A stretch of DNA of 64,000 bases from Carboxylicivirga caseinilyticus (lineage in GTDB: Bacteria > Bacteroidota > Bacteroidia > Bacteroidales > Marinilabiliaceae), in contig JAFMVE010000026.1 of NCBI GenBank assembly GCA_025499705.1, forward strand, positions 1-64,000, given 5' to 3'. Shown here one piece after another: positions 44,754-53,304 of the stretch. Position numbers and translations under genes: made by a program. Under the pieces are notes generated by a model. It saw only the letters and a program-made list of their open reading frames with translations. It was not told the DNA's origin and did no database searches. Position 1 is the stretch's first letter. Every line of letters starts with the position of its first letter.

Positions 44754-45881
44754 ATGAAATTTGTAGTTTCCAGTACAGAATTACTTTCACATTTACAAGC
44801 TATCAGCCGCGTAATAAGTAACAAAAGTACTTTACCTATCCTCGATAATTTTTTATTCGACTTAAAAGATAATAAGCTGGTTTTAACAGCATCAGATTTG
44901 GAAGTAACAATGGTAACTTCACTTGATCTGGAAAATTCCGACGGAGAGGGTATAATTGCTTTACCTTCGCGTATTTTGCTGGAAACCCTTAAGAAATTTC
45001 CTGAACAGCCATTGAATTTCGATATTAACATGGATAACTATGGTGTTAGTATCATTACCGAAAAAGGTAAATTTAGTGTTGTAGGTCAAAATGGTGAAGA
45101 TTTTCCTGAATTACCAAATCTGGATGGAGACAAAAGTTCAAGTCTGCAAGTATCTGTTGATTTGCTTCAAATGGGTATCAACAAAACTTTATTTGCTACA
45201 GCCGATGATGAGCTTCGTCCGGTGATGAATGGTATTTTGGTTGAGTTGTCACCAGAAAATATGACATTTGTGGCTTCCGATTCTCACAAATTGGTTCGAT
45301 ATCGCAGAATGGATGCAAAAACTGATTTTGAAGCCTCATTCATTCTACCTAAAAAACCGGCTGGTTTATTGAAGAATGTATTACCAAAGGAAACAGGTGA
45401 CGTGGTTGTTGAGTTTGATGACAAAAATGCCTTCTTTACCTTGCCCAATTACAAATTGGTTTGTCGTTTGGTAGAAGGAAATTACCCAAGCTACAATGCT
45501 GTAATTCCTCAGGATAATCCTTATAAGGTAATTATTGATCGTAGTGAATTCCATAATACTTTGGGTCGTGTTTCTATTTTCTCTAATCAGGCAAGTAACC
45601 TGGTGAAATTGAAGATGGCAAATAACGAATTAACTGTATCTGCTCAGGATATCGACTTTAGTATTTCAGCATACGAACGTATCAGTTGTCAATATGAAGG
45701 TGATGAAATGGAGATTGGTTTTAAATCAGGTTTTCTGGCTGATATTTTGGATAATCTTAATTCAACTGATGTAATTCTTGAATTGTCAGATCCATCTCGT
45801 GCTGGTATTTTATTGCCTTTTGAAAATGGAGAAAACGAAGATGAGTTAATGTTGTTAATGCCAATGATGATTAATGTATAA
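44754..45881 (+). CDS. dnaN: DNA polymerase III beta subunit (sliding clamp)
   Basis: A 375-residue clamp subunit with three repeated domains (about 1-120, 128-245 and 248-375). Typical segments are MKFVVSSTELLSHLQAIS, KSTLPILDNFLF, LFATADDELRPVMNGILVE, FVASDSHKLVRYR, VEGNYPSYNAVIP and the end LMLLMPMMIN. The ring holds the polymerase on DNA. It stands next to gldFG with its own promoter and terminator, not beside dnaA or recF. Confidence 0.97.
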   Translation: MKFVVSSTELLSHLQAISRVISNKSTLPILDNFLFDLKDNKLVLTASDLEVTMVTSLDLENSDGEGIIALPSRILLETLKKFPEQPLNFDINMDNYGVSIITEKGKFSVVGQNGEDFPELPNLDGDKSSSLQVSVDLLQMGINKTLFATADDELRPVMNGILVELSPENMTFVASDSHKLVRYRRMDAKTDFEASFILPKKPAGLLKNVLPKETGDVVVEFDDKNAFFTLPNYKLVCRLVEGNYPSYNAVIPQDNPYKVIIDRSEFHNTLGRVSIFSNQASNLVKLKMANNELTVSAQDIDFSISAYERISCQYEGDEMEIGFKSGFLADILDNLNSTDVILELSDPSRAGILLPFENGENEDELMLLMPMMINV

Positions 45882-45900
45882 TTCATTTATTTATATAGAG

Positions 45901-45931
45901 ATCCGCTTCTAAACAGAAGCGGATTTTTTTT
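45901..45931 (+). terminator. Terminator of dnaN
   Basis: ATCCGCTTCT (45901-45910) pairs perfectly with AGAAGCGGAT (45915-45924) around AAAC and runs into a T8 tract. Confidence 0.95.
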
Positions 45932-45970
45932 GCTCTCTACTTTACTTTTAACTTTTCTTTAACTGTGTTT

Positions 45971-45985
45971 AACCCAACCTTAACC
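45971..45985 (+). other. Sequence complementary to the candidate RNA
   Basis: AACCCAACCTTAACC is the reverse complement, with one mismatch in 15, of the unpaired G-rich stretch 36143-36157 of the candidate RNA. It lies between the dnaN terminator and the 112-residue gene. Whether it is transcribed is not clear, because a TAAATTTG box (46007-46014) lies after it. Confidence 0.3.
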
Positions 45986-46057
45986 AAATCGTTTGGAGCT
46001 GTTTAATAAATTTGGATCAACAAAATGAATAAATAATAATTGTAAATCGAAAAGAAA

Positions 46058-46396
46058 ATGAAACGGTTTGGATTATTAATACTAGTAGCAGTTTATGGGA
46101 GTGCACTAACTATTGGTACATTCAATGTTTTAGACTTAAAAAGTAATCAGATTGTAAAATCAGAAATAGTTTCTGCCTTTTCTAATGGTGGAATATTGTT
46201 TGATTTTAATCAACAAGGAGATGTTGACTCAATTGAGTTCGACGATATTTCTGACGATGTGTTACCGGTGGGCGAAATATCTACATCTTCGCAGCTTTCA
46301 TTCTTCAGTAATTATCATCAACAGATTTATGTAAGCTCCTTTCTTACCTGTTTTGACAACGATCCTTTTAGTCAAATGTACAGGTCTTCAGTATAG
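46058..46396 (+). CDS. Small secreted or membrane-anchored protein, unknown
   Basis: A 112-residue protein with an N-terminal hydrophobic segment (about 4-22) that is either a signal peptide or an anchor. The rest is polar and acidic (GDVDSIEFDDISDDVLPVGE), with two cysteine-free aromatic patches near the end and a lone Cys in LTCFDNDPF. A TAAATTTG box at 46007-46014 may drive it. No family recognised. Confidence 0.6.
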   Translation: MKRFGLLILVAVYGSALTIGTFNVLDLKSNQIVKSEIVSAFSNGGILFDFNQQGDVDSIEFDDISDDVLPVGEISTSSQLSFFSNYHQQIYVSSFLTCFDNDPFSQMYRSSV

Positions 46397-46484
46397 AGTT
46401 TTCCAACTCTCATTTCATCAATTATCATTTTTTGCTTTTGTCTTTACAGGCAATGTTTTGTTTAACCTTTTAACGTAAAAGAAT

Positions 46485-46685
46485 ATGTTAGAAAGTTGTA
46501 AAACTGTATTAAATGGTGTTCATGACGACAAGTTCCTTTTTCGCAAAGAATTGATTAAATCTCTTTCATGGCTTGAGGCTGATGATCAAGTGAAACTACA
46601 GGCATGGGTTAGAAAGAATTTCTATAGTGAACACGCAGATATAATTGAAGAAATATTGAATACAAAGTACAATTTTGCTTCATAG
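46485..46685 (+). CDS. Small helical protein, unknown
   Basis: A 66-residue, mostly helical protein without signal or membrane segment: LFRKELIKSLSWLEADDQVKLQAWVRKNF is its core. The A-rich stretch before the ATG (GTAAAAGAAT) is a plausible ribosome site. It lies 88 bases after the previous small gene and precedes a hairpin-rich gap. No family recognised. Confidence 0.55.
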   Translation: MLESCKTVLNGVHDDKFLFRKELIKSLSWLEADDQVKLQAWVRKNFYSEHADIIEEILNTKYNFAS

Positions 46686-46935
46686 CTACATCTCAATAGT
46701 GTGTGTCATTTTATATGGCACATGCTTAATCTGTTAACATTTTCAGATAAGATCATCATGTTGTAAGAATTATATTCTCTTACCAACAAGTGATGCACAT
46801 ACACTCTAATTCTATTAAACTATGGGATATTGAGTTTGTATGTTAAATCCGAACGGTATACAGCGAGCTATGAGGTCAATTTTAGCAAAGTTTTTTAATT
46901 CTAATTATTAATAAAATCAGTTTAAAAAGACCTTT
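46686..46935 (+). other. Hairpin-rich gap before the NEW3/ABC cluster
   Basis: 250 bases without a gene. Hairpin A (46698-46726) follows the small gene: TGTGTCAT against ATGGCACA, extended to about 12 pairs with G-U pairs, and no T tract. Hairpin B (46754-46795) has three five-pair blocks (CATCA/TGATG, TGTTG/CAACA, TAAGA/TCTTA) separated by small bulges. The last 100 bases, AT-rich, may hold the promoter of the cluster, but no consensus box is clear. Confidence 0.5.
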
Positions 46936-48084
46936 ATGAAAAGAATTAATTTCTACCTGAGATTATTATTGTTGGCGGTTTTACTTCTGAATTTCAAACA
47001 GAATATTCTTGCTGCCGATATCAATCTGGAAATATATACACCATTTACTAAAGTGTCTGTATCTCCCGGAAGTACTGTAAATTATAAATTGGATGTGATT
47101 AATAATGGTGATCAAACCATTAAAGAAAACATCAATTTAACAAATATTCCCCGATCGTGGACATATACACTTACTGCAAGTGGTTTAAATATTAATCAGA
47201 TTGCGGTGTTAGGCAAAGAGAAAAAAACTCTTGATCTGAAGGTGGAAGTGCCTTTTCAGGTGCGAAAAGGATACTACACTTTCTATGCAAAGTTAGGTGA
47301 TAGAGTAAGTTTGCCTTTAACCATTAATGTTACTACCGCAGGATCAAACGAAACTGAGCTTACCTGTGATCAGAAAAATATGGAAGGAACTTCCAAGTCG
47401 AATTTTAATTTTAATGCAGTTCTCAAAAATAAAACACCTAATAAGCAGAATTATGCATTAATGGCAACTCCGCCAAAAGGTTGGACTGTTTTGATTAAGC
47501 CAAATCATAAACAGGCAACTTCAACAGAAGTAGATGCAAATGGGACTAAAAATATTTCATATGAAATAAAAGCTCCTTATAATGTTAAAGCCGGCACCTA
47601 TAAAATACCAGTAAAAGCAATTTCCGGATCCACATCAGCTGAGATGGAACTTGAAGTTGTGATCACAGGAACTTATGAAATGTCGTTTACAACACCCACA
47701 GGTTTATTAAGTGCAAAAACAACTGCAGGGGAAGAAAAGAAAATAGAATTACGGGTTAAAAATGCTGGTTCGACTAAACTAAAGGATATAGAGTTGACTG
47801 CCAGTAAACCTAAAAATTGGGAGGTTACCTTTGATATTTCAAAAATCGAAAGTCTTGAACCGGGAAGTTCAGCAACAATTTATGCGACCATAAAAGCAGA
47901 TAAGAAGGCGATTCCTGGAGATTACATAACGAATATAAAAGCAAAAACTGCAGAAACTAACCATGAGTTGTCTTTCAGGATAATGGTTAAAACGCCTATG
48001 TTAATGGGATGGTTGGGTATCATCATTATTCTTGCTGCTATTGGGGGTGTTTATTTTTTAGTGCGAAAATTCGGAAGGAGGTAA
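46936..48084 (+). CDS. NEW3-domain repeat protein with C-terminal membrane anchor
   Basis: A 382-residue envelope protein: signal peptide (about 1-27, cleaved near ILAAD), three NEW3/Ig-like repeats (about 28-132, 135-245 and 250-350), each with a PKGW/PRSW/PKNW motif and a GTYKIP/GDYITN/GYYTFY turn, then a membrane helix (about 355-375) and a short basic tail. Such repeats are adhesive or scaffold-like. It is the first gene of a run of seven on one strand; the next gene, an ABC ATPase, starts three bases after it, so it probably serves that transporter as its periplasmic part. Confidence 0.85.
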   Translation: MKRINFYLRLLLLAVLLLNFKQNILAADINLEIYTPFTKVSVSPGSTVNYKLDVINNGDQTIKENINLTNIPRSWTYTLTASGLNINQIAVLGKEKKTLDLKVEVPFQVRKGYYTFYAKLGDRVSLPLTINVTTAGSNETELTCDQKNMEGTSKSNFNFNAVLKNKTPNKQNYALMATPPKGWTVLIKPNHKQATSTEVDANGTKNISYEIKAPYNVKAGTYKIPVKAISGSTSAEMELEVVITGTYEMSFTTPTGLLSAKTTAGEEKKIELRVKNAGSTKLKDIELTASKPKNWEVTFDISKIESLEPGSSATIYATIKADKKAIPGDYITNIKAKTAETNHELSFRIMVKTPMLMGWLGIIIILAAIGGVYFLVRKFGRR

Positions 48085-48087
48085 GTT

Positions 48088-49053
48088 ATGGATGATTCTG
48101 TAATCCAATTGAATAATGTTACAAAAAAATATGGTGGTTTCAAGGCAGTAAATCAATTGAGTTTAACCATTAACAAAGGAGAAATATTTGGACTGTTGGG
48201 TCCTAATGGTGCCGGAAAATCTACTACCATATTAATGTTAATGGGATTGACTGAGCCATCAGAAGGCCGCGTTCAAGTTTGTGGTATTAATTCAACCACA
48301 CATCCCATTGAAGTGAAGCGAAAAGTGGGGTATTTACCTGAAGATGTAGGTTTTTATGATGATTGGTCGGGACTGGATAATCTTATTTATACGGCACGTT
48401 TAAATGGTTTGAACCCTCAGGATGCTAAGAAAAAAGCAAATGATTTGATGGAACGTGTTGGGTTAAGTACGCAAAAGGATAAAAAAACAGGTAAATATTC
48501 CAAGGGGATGCGCCAACGCTTAGGTTTAGCCGATGTTCTGATTAAAAATCCGGAAGTTATCATTTTGGATGAACCTACAACAGGTATCGATCCCAAAGGT
48601 GTGCAAGAGTTGTTAAGTCTTATTGTAGAGTTACGAAACGAGCATAATATAACTGTTTTGTTTTCGTCACATAACCTTCATCAGGTTCAGCAGGTGTGCG
48701 ACAGGGTTGGCATTTTTGTCGAAGGAAAACTTCTGGCAGAAGGTAAGATTGAAGAACTATCAAAGAAACTCTTTACGCACGGAATGTATTTAATTGAACT
48801 GGGATTAGATACCGATCATAAAAAAGTGCCGGACAAAGAAGTGTTGCAAAGTTTATTGGAGCCACTCGATGGTATTCAGTCTGTAAAAAAAGAGCAGGAA
48901 CATTTTGCCATCGAATGTTCATCCGATTTATCATCGGGGATTGCACAGGCGGTAATGAATGCAGATTACAAGCTAAATTATCTGAATAAAAAAGAGTATG
49001 GTTTGGATGCCATCTATAACCGGTATTTTGAAGGAGGGCTAAGTCATGTATAA
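48088..49053 (+). CDS. ABC transporter ATP-binding protein (first pair)
   Basis: A 321-residue ABC ATPase: Walker A GPNGAGKST (about 38-46), signature YSKGMRQRLGLA, Walker B VIILDEPTTGIDP and H-loop SSHNLHQ. The C-terminal extension (about 230-321) is that of ABC-2 type export ATPases. It overlaps the permease gene by eight bases. Substrate unknown. Confidence 0.93.
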   Translation: MDDSVIQLNNVTKKYGGFKAVNQLSLTINKGEIFGLLGPNGAGKSTTILMLMGLTEPSEGRVQVCGINSTTHPIEVKRKVGYLPEDVGFYDDWSGLDNLIYTARLNGLNPQDAKKKANDLMERVGLSTQKDKKTGKYSKGMRQRLGLADVLIKNPEVIILDEPTTGIDPKGVQELLSLIVELRNEHNITVLFSSHNLHQVQQVCDRVGIFVEGKLLAEGKIEELSKKLFTHGMYLIELGLDTDHKKVPDKEVLQSLLEPLDGIQSVKKEQEHFAIECSSDLSSGIAQAVMNADYKLNYLNKKEYGLDAIYNRYFEGGLSHV

Positions 49054-50011
49054 ATCACAGACAGTTAGTAATCCGTTCTGGATTATGGTTGGAAAGGAAA
49101 TATCTGACACTGTTCGTAGCTGGAAATTTTTAATTATGGTTGGACTGGTGTTGTTGACCTGTCTGGGATCGCTGTATACTTCATTAAGTGATTTTACTGA
49201 AGCAATAAAAGGAGCCAGTGCTGATGAAGATTTTTTCTTTCTCAAGTTATTTACTCATTCTGATGGTTCAATGCCATCATACATTGTTTTTGTAAGCTTT
49301 TTAGGGCCTTTATTGGGTATCAGCATGGGATTTGATAGTGTGAATTCTGAACAAAACAAGGGAACACTTAGTCGGGTGCTGGCACAACCAATCTATCGCG
49401 ATTATATATTAAATACAAAGTTTACAGCATCTCTGATTGTGTTGAGTTCATTGTTTCTGGCATTGAGTTTCCTTGTTTTAGGTTTTGGTTTAATCTTTTT
49501 GGGAATTCCTCCAACAGCTGATGAGTTTTTGCGAATATTCATCTTCTCCATTGTAAGTATTGTTTATGTCGCATTCTGGTTGAATTTGTCCATACTTTTT
49601 TCAGTGAAGTTCAGGCAAACAGCAACTTCTGCATTGGCTGGGATATCTATATGGCTGTTTTTTACCATCTTCTATAATATCATTGTCAACTTAATTGCAA
49701 AGGGACTGGCACCGGTAAGATTTGTTAGCGAAAATCAGGTTGTTAAGTTTCAGGGATTCATTCAAAACCTGATGCGTTTTAATCCTGGTCAGTTATTTAA
49801 TGATGCTACCACAACCTTATTAAGGCCATCTATCAGAAGTCTTGGGCCACTAACAACAGAACAAACAATAGGTGCCATACCTAATCCTTTGCCGTTAGGT
49901 CAGAGTTTGATGTTGGTATGGCCACAGGTAACAGCATTGATAGGAGGTACTATTCTATTTTTTGCAATTGCCTATACTTTATTTATGCGTCGTGAAATAC
50001 GCTCAAGATAG
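49046..50011 (+). CDS. ABC-2 type permease (first pair)
   Basis: A 321-residue permease of the ABC2_membrane_2 class. It has an N-terminal helix (about 27-47), an extracytoplasmic loop (about 48-85) and five further helices, with SEQNKGTLSRVLAQPIYRD after the second one as the ABC-2 hallmark. It starts inside the ATPase gene (eight-base overlap) and ends before a strong hairpin. Confidence 0.9.
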   Translation: MYKSQTVSNPFWIMVGKEISDTVRSWKFLIMVGLVLLTCLGSLYTSLSDFTEAIKGASADEDFFFLKLFTHSDGSMPSYIVFVSFLGPLLGISMGFDSVNSEQNKGTLSRVLAQPIYRDYILNTKFTASLIVLSSLFLALSFLVLGFGLIFLGIPPTADEFLRIFIFSIVSIVYVAFWLNLSILFSVKFRQTATSALAGISIWLFFTIFYNIIVNLIAKGLAPVRFVSENQVVKFQGFIQNLMRFNPGQLFNDATTTLLRPSIRSLGPLTTEQTIGAIPNPLPLGQSLMLVWPQVTALIGGTILFFAIAYTLFMRREIRSR

Positions 50012-50017
50012 ATCGCT

Positions 50018-50051
50018 TTAAATGGTTTCAATTTATGTTGAAGCCATTTAA
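50018..50051 (+). other. Strong hairpin between the two ABC pairs
   Basis: A 14-pair stem (TTAAATGGTTTCAA against TTGAAGCCATTTAA, one G-U pair) with a six-base loop. Only a weak T-rich tail follows, so it may be an RNA-stability or attenuation element rather than a full terminator. Confidence 0.6.
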
Positions 50052-50113
50052 TGTTTAAGTTTTAATTATGATGAATTCTGTAAGTGAAATAATAAATCAA
50101 ACTAAAAGTAACA

Positions 50114-51037
50114 ATGGACATTTCTGTTAAAAACGTTACAAAAATGTACGGTACTCAAAAAGCTTTGGACAATCTTTCGTTTGAGGTAAAAACAGGAGAG
50201 ATACTTGGTTTTTTGGGACCCAATGGAGCCGGAAAAACAACCACAATGAAAGCAATAACCTGCTATATATCACCTAATGAAGGAGATATTCTTTTGGGTG
50301 GAACTTCTGTGGCTAAATCTCCTGATCTGGTGAAGAAAAGTATTGGGTATTTGCCCGAAAGTAATCCTTTGTATCTGGATATGCCTGTGATGGATTACCT
50401 GGCTTTTATTGGTGAATTACAAGGTGTAAGTAAGGAGATTATTGAATTTCAGGTGCAAAAAATGGTTCGTATATGTGGGTTAAACCTGGAAAAACACAAA
50501 AAGATAGGCGAGCTATCCAAAGGATTTAAGCAAAGAGTTGGTTTGGCTCAGGCTTTAATTCACGATCCTGAGGTATTGATATTAGATGAACCAACTACGG
50601 GACTCGACCCTAACCAGATAATAGAGATTCGTGAATTGATTAAGGAAATAGGAAAGGAGAAGACGGTTATATTAAGTTCTCATATTCTGGCCGAGGTCGA
50701 GGCTACCTGCGATCGTGTTTTAATTATCAACAAAGGAAAGATAGTTGCTGATGGTACTCCGGAATCTTTGCGTAAAGAAGCTCAGGGTAAAGAAATTCTT
50801 AAAGTAGGTGTGAATGCTAACGACAGGAATGACGTGTTTACATCATTGCAACAATTGCCCGAAGTAGATTTGGTGTCTTTTGTTGATGATAGCAAACTAT
50901 TTGAAATTGAAAGTAAGGTGGGGATGTCATCTGTAGAATCAATTTTCAGAATGTGTGTTGATAAAGGATGGTTTCTTACACAACTTACTCCCGTTGAAAA
51001 GAATCTGGAAGATGTATTTAGAGAACTTACCAAATAA
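50114..51037 (+). CDS. gldA: GldA-like ABC transporter ATP-binding protein
   Basis: A 307-residue ABC ATPase: Walker A GPNGAGKTT (about 36-44), signature LSKGFKQRVGLAQ, Walker B VLILDEPTTGLDP, and H-loop SSHILAE. The C-terminal part (about 215-307) matches the GldA type. It is 30 bases before a GldF-like permease and could also serve the ATPase-less gldFG pair at 42.1-44.6 kb. Whether gliding occurs cannot be told from this window. Confidence 0.88.
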   Translation: MDISVKNVTKMYGTQKALDNLSFEVKTGEILGFLGPNGAGKTTTMKAITCYISPNEGDILLGGTSVAKSPDLVKKSIGYLPESNPLYLDMPVMDYLAFIGELQGVSKEIIEFQVQKMVRICGLNLEKHKKIGELSKGFKQRVGLAQALIHDPEVLILDEPTTGLDPNQIIEIRELIKEIGKEKTVILSSHILAEVEATCDRVLIINKGKIVADGTPESLRKEAQGKEILKVGVNANDRNDVFTSLQQLPEVDLVSFVDDSKLFEIESKVGMSSVESIFRMCVDKGWFLTQLTPVEKNLEDVFRELTK

Positions 51038-51067
51038 CAGAATCAGTATTGCTTAAACAAATACATT

Positions 51068-51793
51068 ATGAAGCAAATTTGGATTATAACTAAAAAAGAA
51101 CTCAAGGGATATTTCGATTCCCTGATGGCATATATACTAATAGTGGTGTTTTTAGGATTAAGTGGATTTTTTACGTGGTTATATGGCAGTTTTGATGTAT
51201 TCTATATCAATCAGGCTACCATGCAACCATTTTTTAGTGTTGCCTATTGGACACTGTTTATTTTTATTCCGGCTTTAACCATGAAGCAACTCGCCGAAGA
51301 ATACAAAACAGGTACCATCGAATTGTTATTGACAAAACCGGTATCAGACTGGCAAGTGGTTACCGGAAAGTTTCTGGCAACCTTTTTGTTGATTGCAACT
51401 ACTTTGGCATTAACGCTACCATATTATATTTCAATAGCGTCTATTGGTCCCATTGATCATGGCTCTGTATTAACCGGATATCTGGGCTTGCTTTTAATGA
51501 GTGCTGCTTATATAAGCCTGGGAATCTTTGCAAGTAGCATTACCTCTAATCAAATTGTGGCATTTTTGTTAGCATTGATTATTGGTGTTTTCTTCCAAAT
51601 CTTATTTGGAATTATGTCCGGTGCATTTCCGGGAACTATAGGTGATGTGATTTCATACATGGATATGCAATACCACTATCATAGCATTACGCGTGGTGTA
51701 ATAGATAGTAAGAACATCATCTATTTTGCTACAATCATTATGGCTGGTTTAATGGCCTCTGAACTTTCACTTGTTAAACGAAACATTAACTAA
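51068..51793 (+). CDS. GldF-like ABC permease (second copy)
   Basis: A 241-residue six-helix ABC-2 permease, homologous over its length to the protein at 42115: LAEEYKTGTIELLLTKPVSDW matches ADEKKSGTLDLLLTRPISSF, and HYHSITRGVIDSKNIIYF matches HYSSLSRGVVDSRDVIYF. It follows the GldA-like ATPase and precedes a GldG-like gene by 11 bases. Confidence 0.9.
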   Translation: MKQIWIITKKELKGYFDSLMAYILIVVFLGLSGFFTWLYGSFDVFYINQATMQPFFSVAYWTLFIFIPALTMKQLAEEYKTGTIELLLTKPVSDWQVVTGKFLATFLLIATTLALTLPYYISIASIGPIDHGSVLTGYLGLLLMSAAYISLGIFASSITSNQIVAFLLALIIGVFFQILFGIMSGAFPGTIGDVISYMDMQYHYHSITRGVIDSKNIIYFATIIMAGLMASELSLVKRNIN

Positions 51794-51804
51794 TAAGAGT
51801 AATC

Positions 51805-53304
51805 ATGATTGATAAACGCAGATTTAATTTATATATCATCCTGGTTGTAGGTATTTTAATACTCGTTAATGTACTTGCCAATAGGTTTTTCTTCCGGATA
51901 GATTTTACCGAAGACCAGCGATACACCCTTAGCGAAACAACAAAAGATATACTTAAGGGAATTAACGAGCCGGTAACTGTTACTGCTTATTTTTCAGAAG
52001 GTCTTCAGCCACAGTTTGATCAGTTGCGCAAAGATTTCAAAGATCTACTAACAGAATATGCAACCCGCTCTAAGAATCAGGTAGTTTATGAATTTATTAA
52101 TCCCAATGAAGATCCTGCACAGGAGCAAAAAGCTGTGCAGGAAGGGATTCAGACAGTGATGATTCAGGATAGGGAGAAAGATCAGTCAACGACTAAGAAA
52201 GCTTATATGGGAGCTGTGATTCAGATTGGCGAGCAAACAGAGACGATACCTTTTATTCAGCCAGGTGCTCAAATGGAATATGCTTTAACAACAGCAATCA
52301 AAAAGATGATTGTGCCGGATAAAGCAGCTATCGGGTTTATAACTGGGCATGGAGAAGCATCTATCAGTGAGATGGTTCAGGTAATGCAGGGGTTAGATGT
52401 GTTATATGTACCCGAGGAAGTTATTCTTTCGGATAGTGTTAATTTAAGTAAATATAAAACACTGGCCTGGATCAACCCGCAGGATTCTATTCCATCAGAA
52501 GCCTTTAAATATGTGGATGATTATTTAAATCAGGGAGGTAACCTATTTGTAGCTTTCAATAGGGTAGATGCACAGCTGAATAGAGGAATGGGTTTTGCCA
52601 AATATACAGGATTGGCGGATTGGTTGAAAAAAAGAGGAATCACTGTAAATGAAGATTTTGTGATAGATGTTACCTGTGGTCAGATTAATGTGCAGCAACA
52701 TCAGGGTATGTTTACTGTTAATCGTCCAATTAGTTTTCCATATCTGCCTGTACTGTCAAATTTTGCCGATCATCCTGTCACAAAGGGATTAGGTACAATG
52801 ATGATGCAGTTTGGTAGTTCAATGACTTATAATAATGATTCTACCCGGAGTTTTACTCCATTGGTTTTTACTTCTGATAAATCAGGAACGCAAGCCAGTC
52901 CGGTCTATTTCAATATCGATAAACAATGGACTCAAAATGATTTCTCATCTCCTAAGTTGACTGTAGCTGGTTTACTGGAGGAAGGTAATCATAAGATAAT
53001 AGTAATAAGCGATGGTGATTTAGCCATTAATGGCTCAGGTGAAAATATGCGTCAGGTGCAACCTGATAATGCAAATTTTGTCGTAAATGCTATCGATTTT
53101 ATGAGTGACGATACTGGACTGATTCAACTCAGAAGTAAGCAGGTTAAGATGCGTCCTTTGGAGCAACTGGAAGATGGAGATAAGAACTTTCTGAAAATTC
53201 TCAATTTTGTATTACCACTCATTGTCATTCTTGGTTTTGGTGTTTACCGTTATCAGAAAAGGAAATACGTTCGACTAAAAAGGAAAGGAGAGAGCTATGT
53301 TTAG
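51805..53304 (+). CDS. GldG-like ABC auxiliary protein (second copy)
   Basis: A 499-residue paralogue of the GldG at 42870: the N-terminal helix is followed by FFFRIDFTEDQRYTLSETT, and the periplasmic domain has IGFITGHGEASI and YLNQGGNLFVAFN. A C-terminal helix (about 463-483) precedes a basic tail. It is about 60 residues shorter than the first copy. The next gene overlaps its end by eight bases. Confidence 0.9.
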   Translation: MIDKRRFNLYIILVVGILILVNVLANRFFFRIDFTEDQRYTLSETTKDILKGINEPVTVTAYFSEGLQPQFDQLRKDFKDLLTEYATRSKNQVVYEFINPNEDPAQEQKAVQEGIQTVMIQDREKDQSTTKKAYMGAVIQIGEQTETIPFIQPGAQMEYALTTAIKKMIVPDKAAIGFITGHGEASISEMVQVMQGLDVLYVPEEVILSDSVNLSKYKTLAWINPQDSIPSEAFKYVDDYLNQGGNLFVAFNRVDAQLNRGMGFAKYTGLADWLKKRGITVNEDFVIDVTCGQINVQQHQGMFTVNRPISFPYLPVLSNFADHPVTKGLGTMMMQFGSSMTYNNDSTRSFTPLVFTSDKSGTQASPVYFNIDKQWTQNDFSSPKLTVAGLLEEGNHKIIVISDGDLAINGSGENMRQVQPDNANFVVNAIDFMSDDTGLIQLRSKQVKMRPLEQLEDGDKNFLKILNFVLPLIVILGFGVYRYQKRKYVRLKRKGESYV

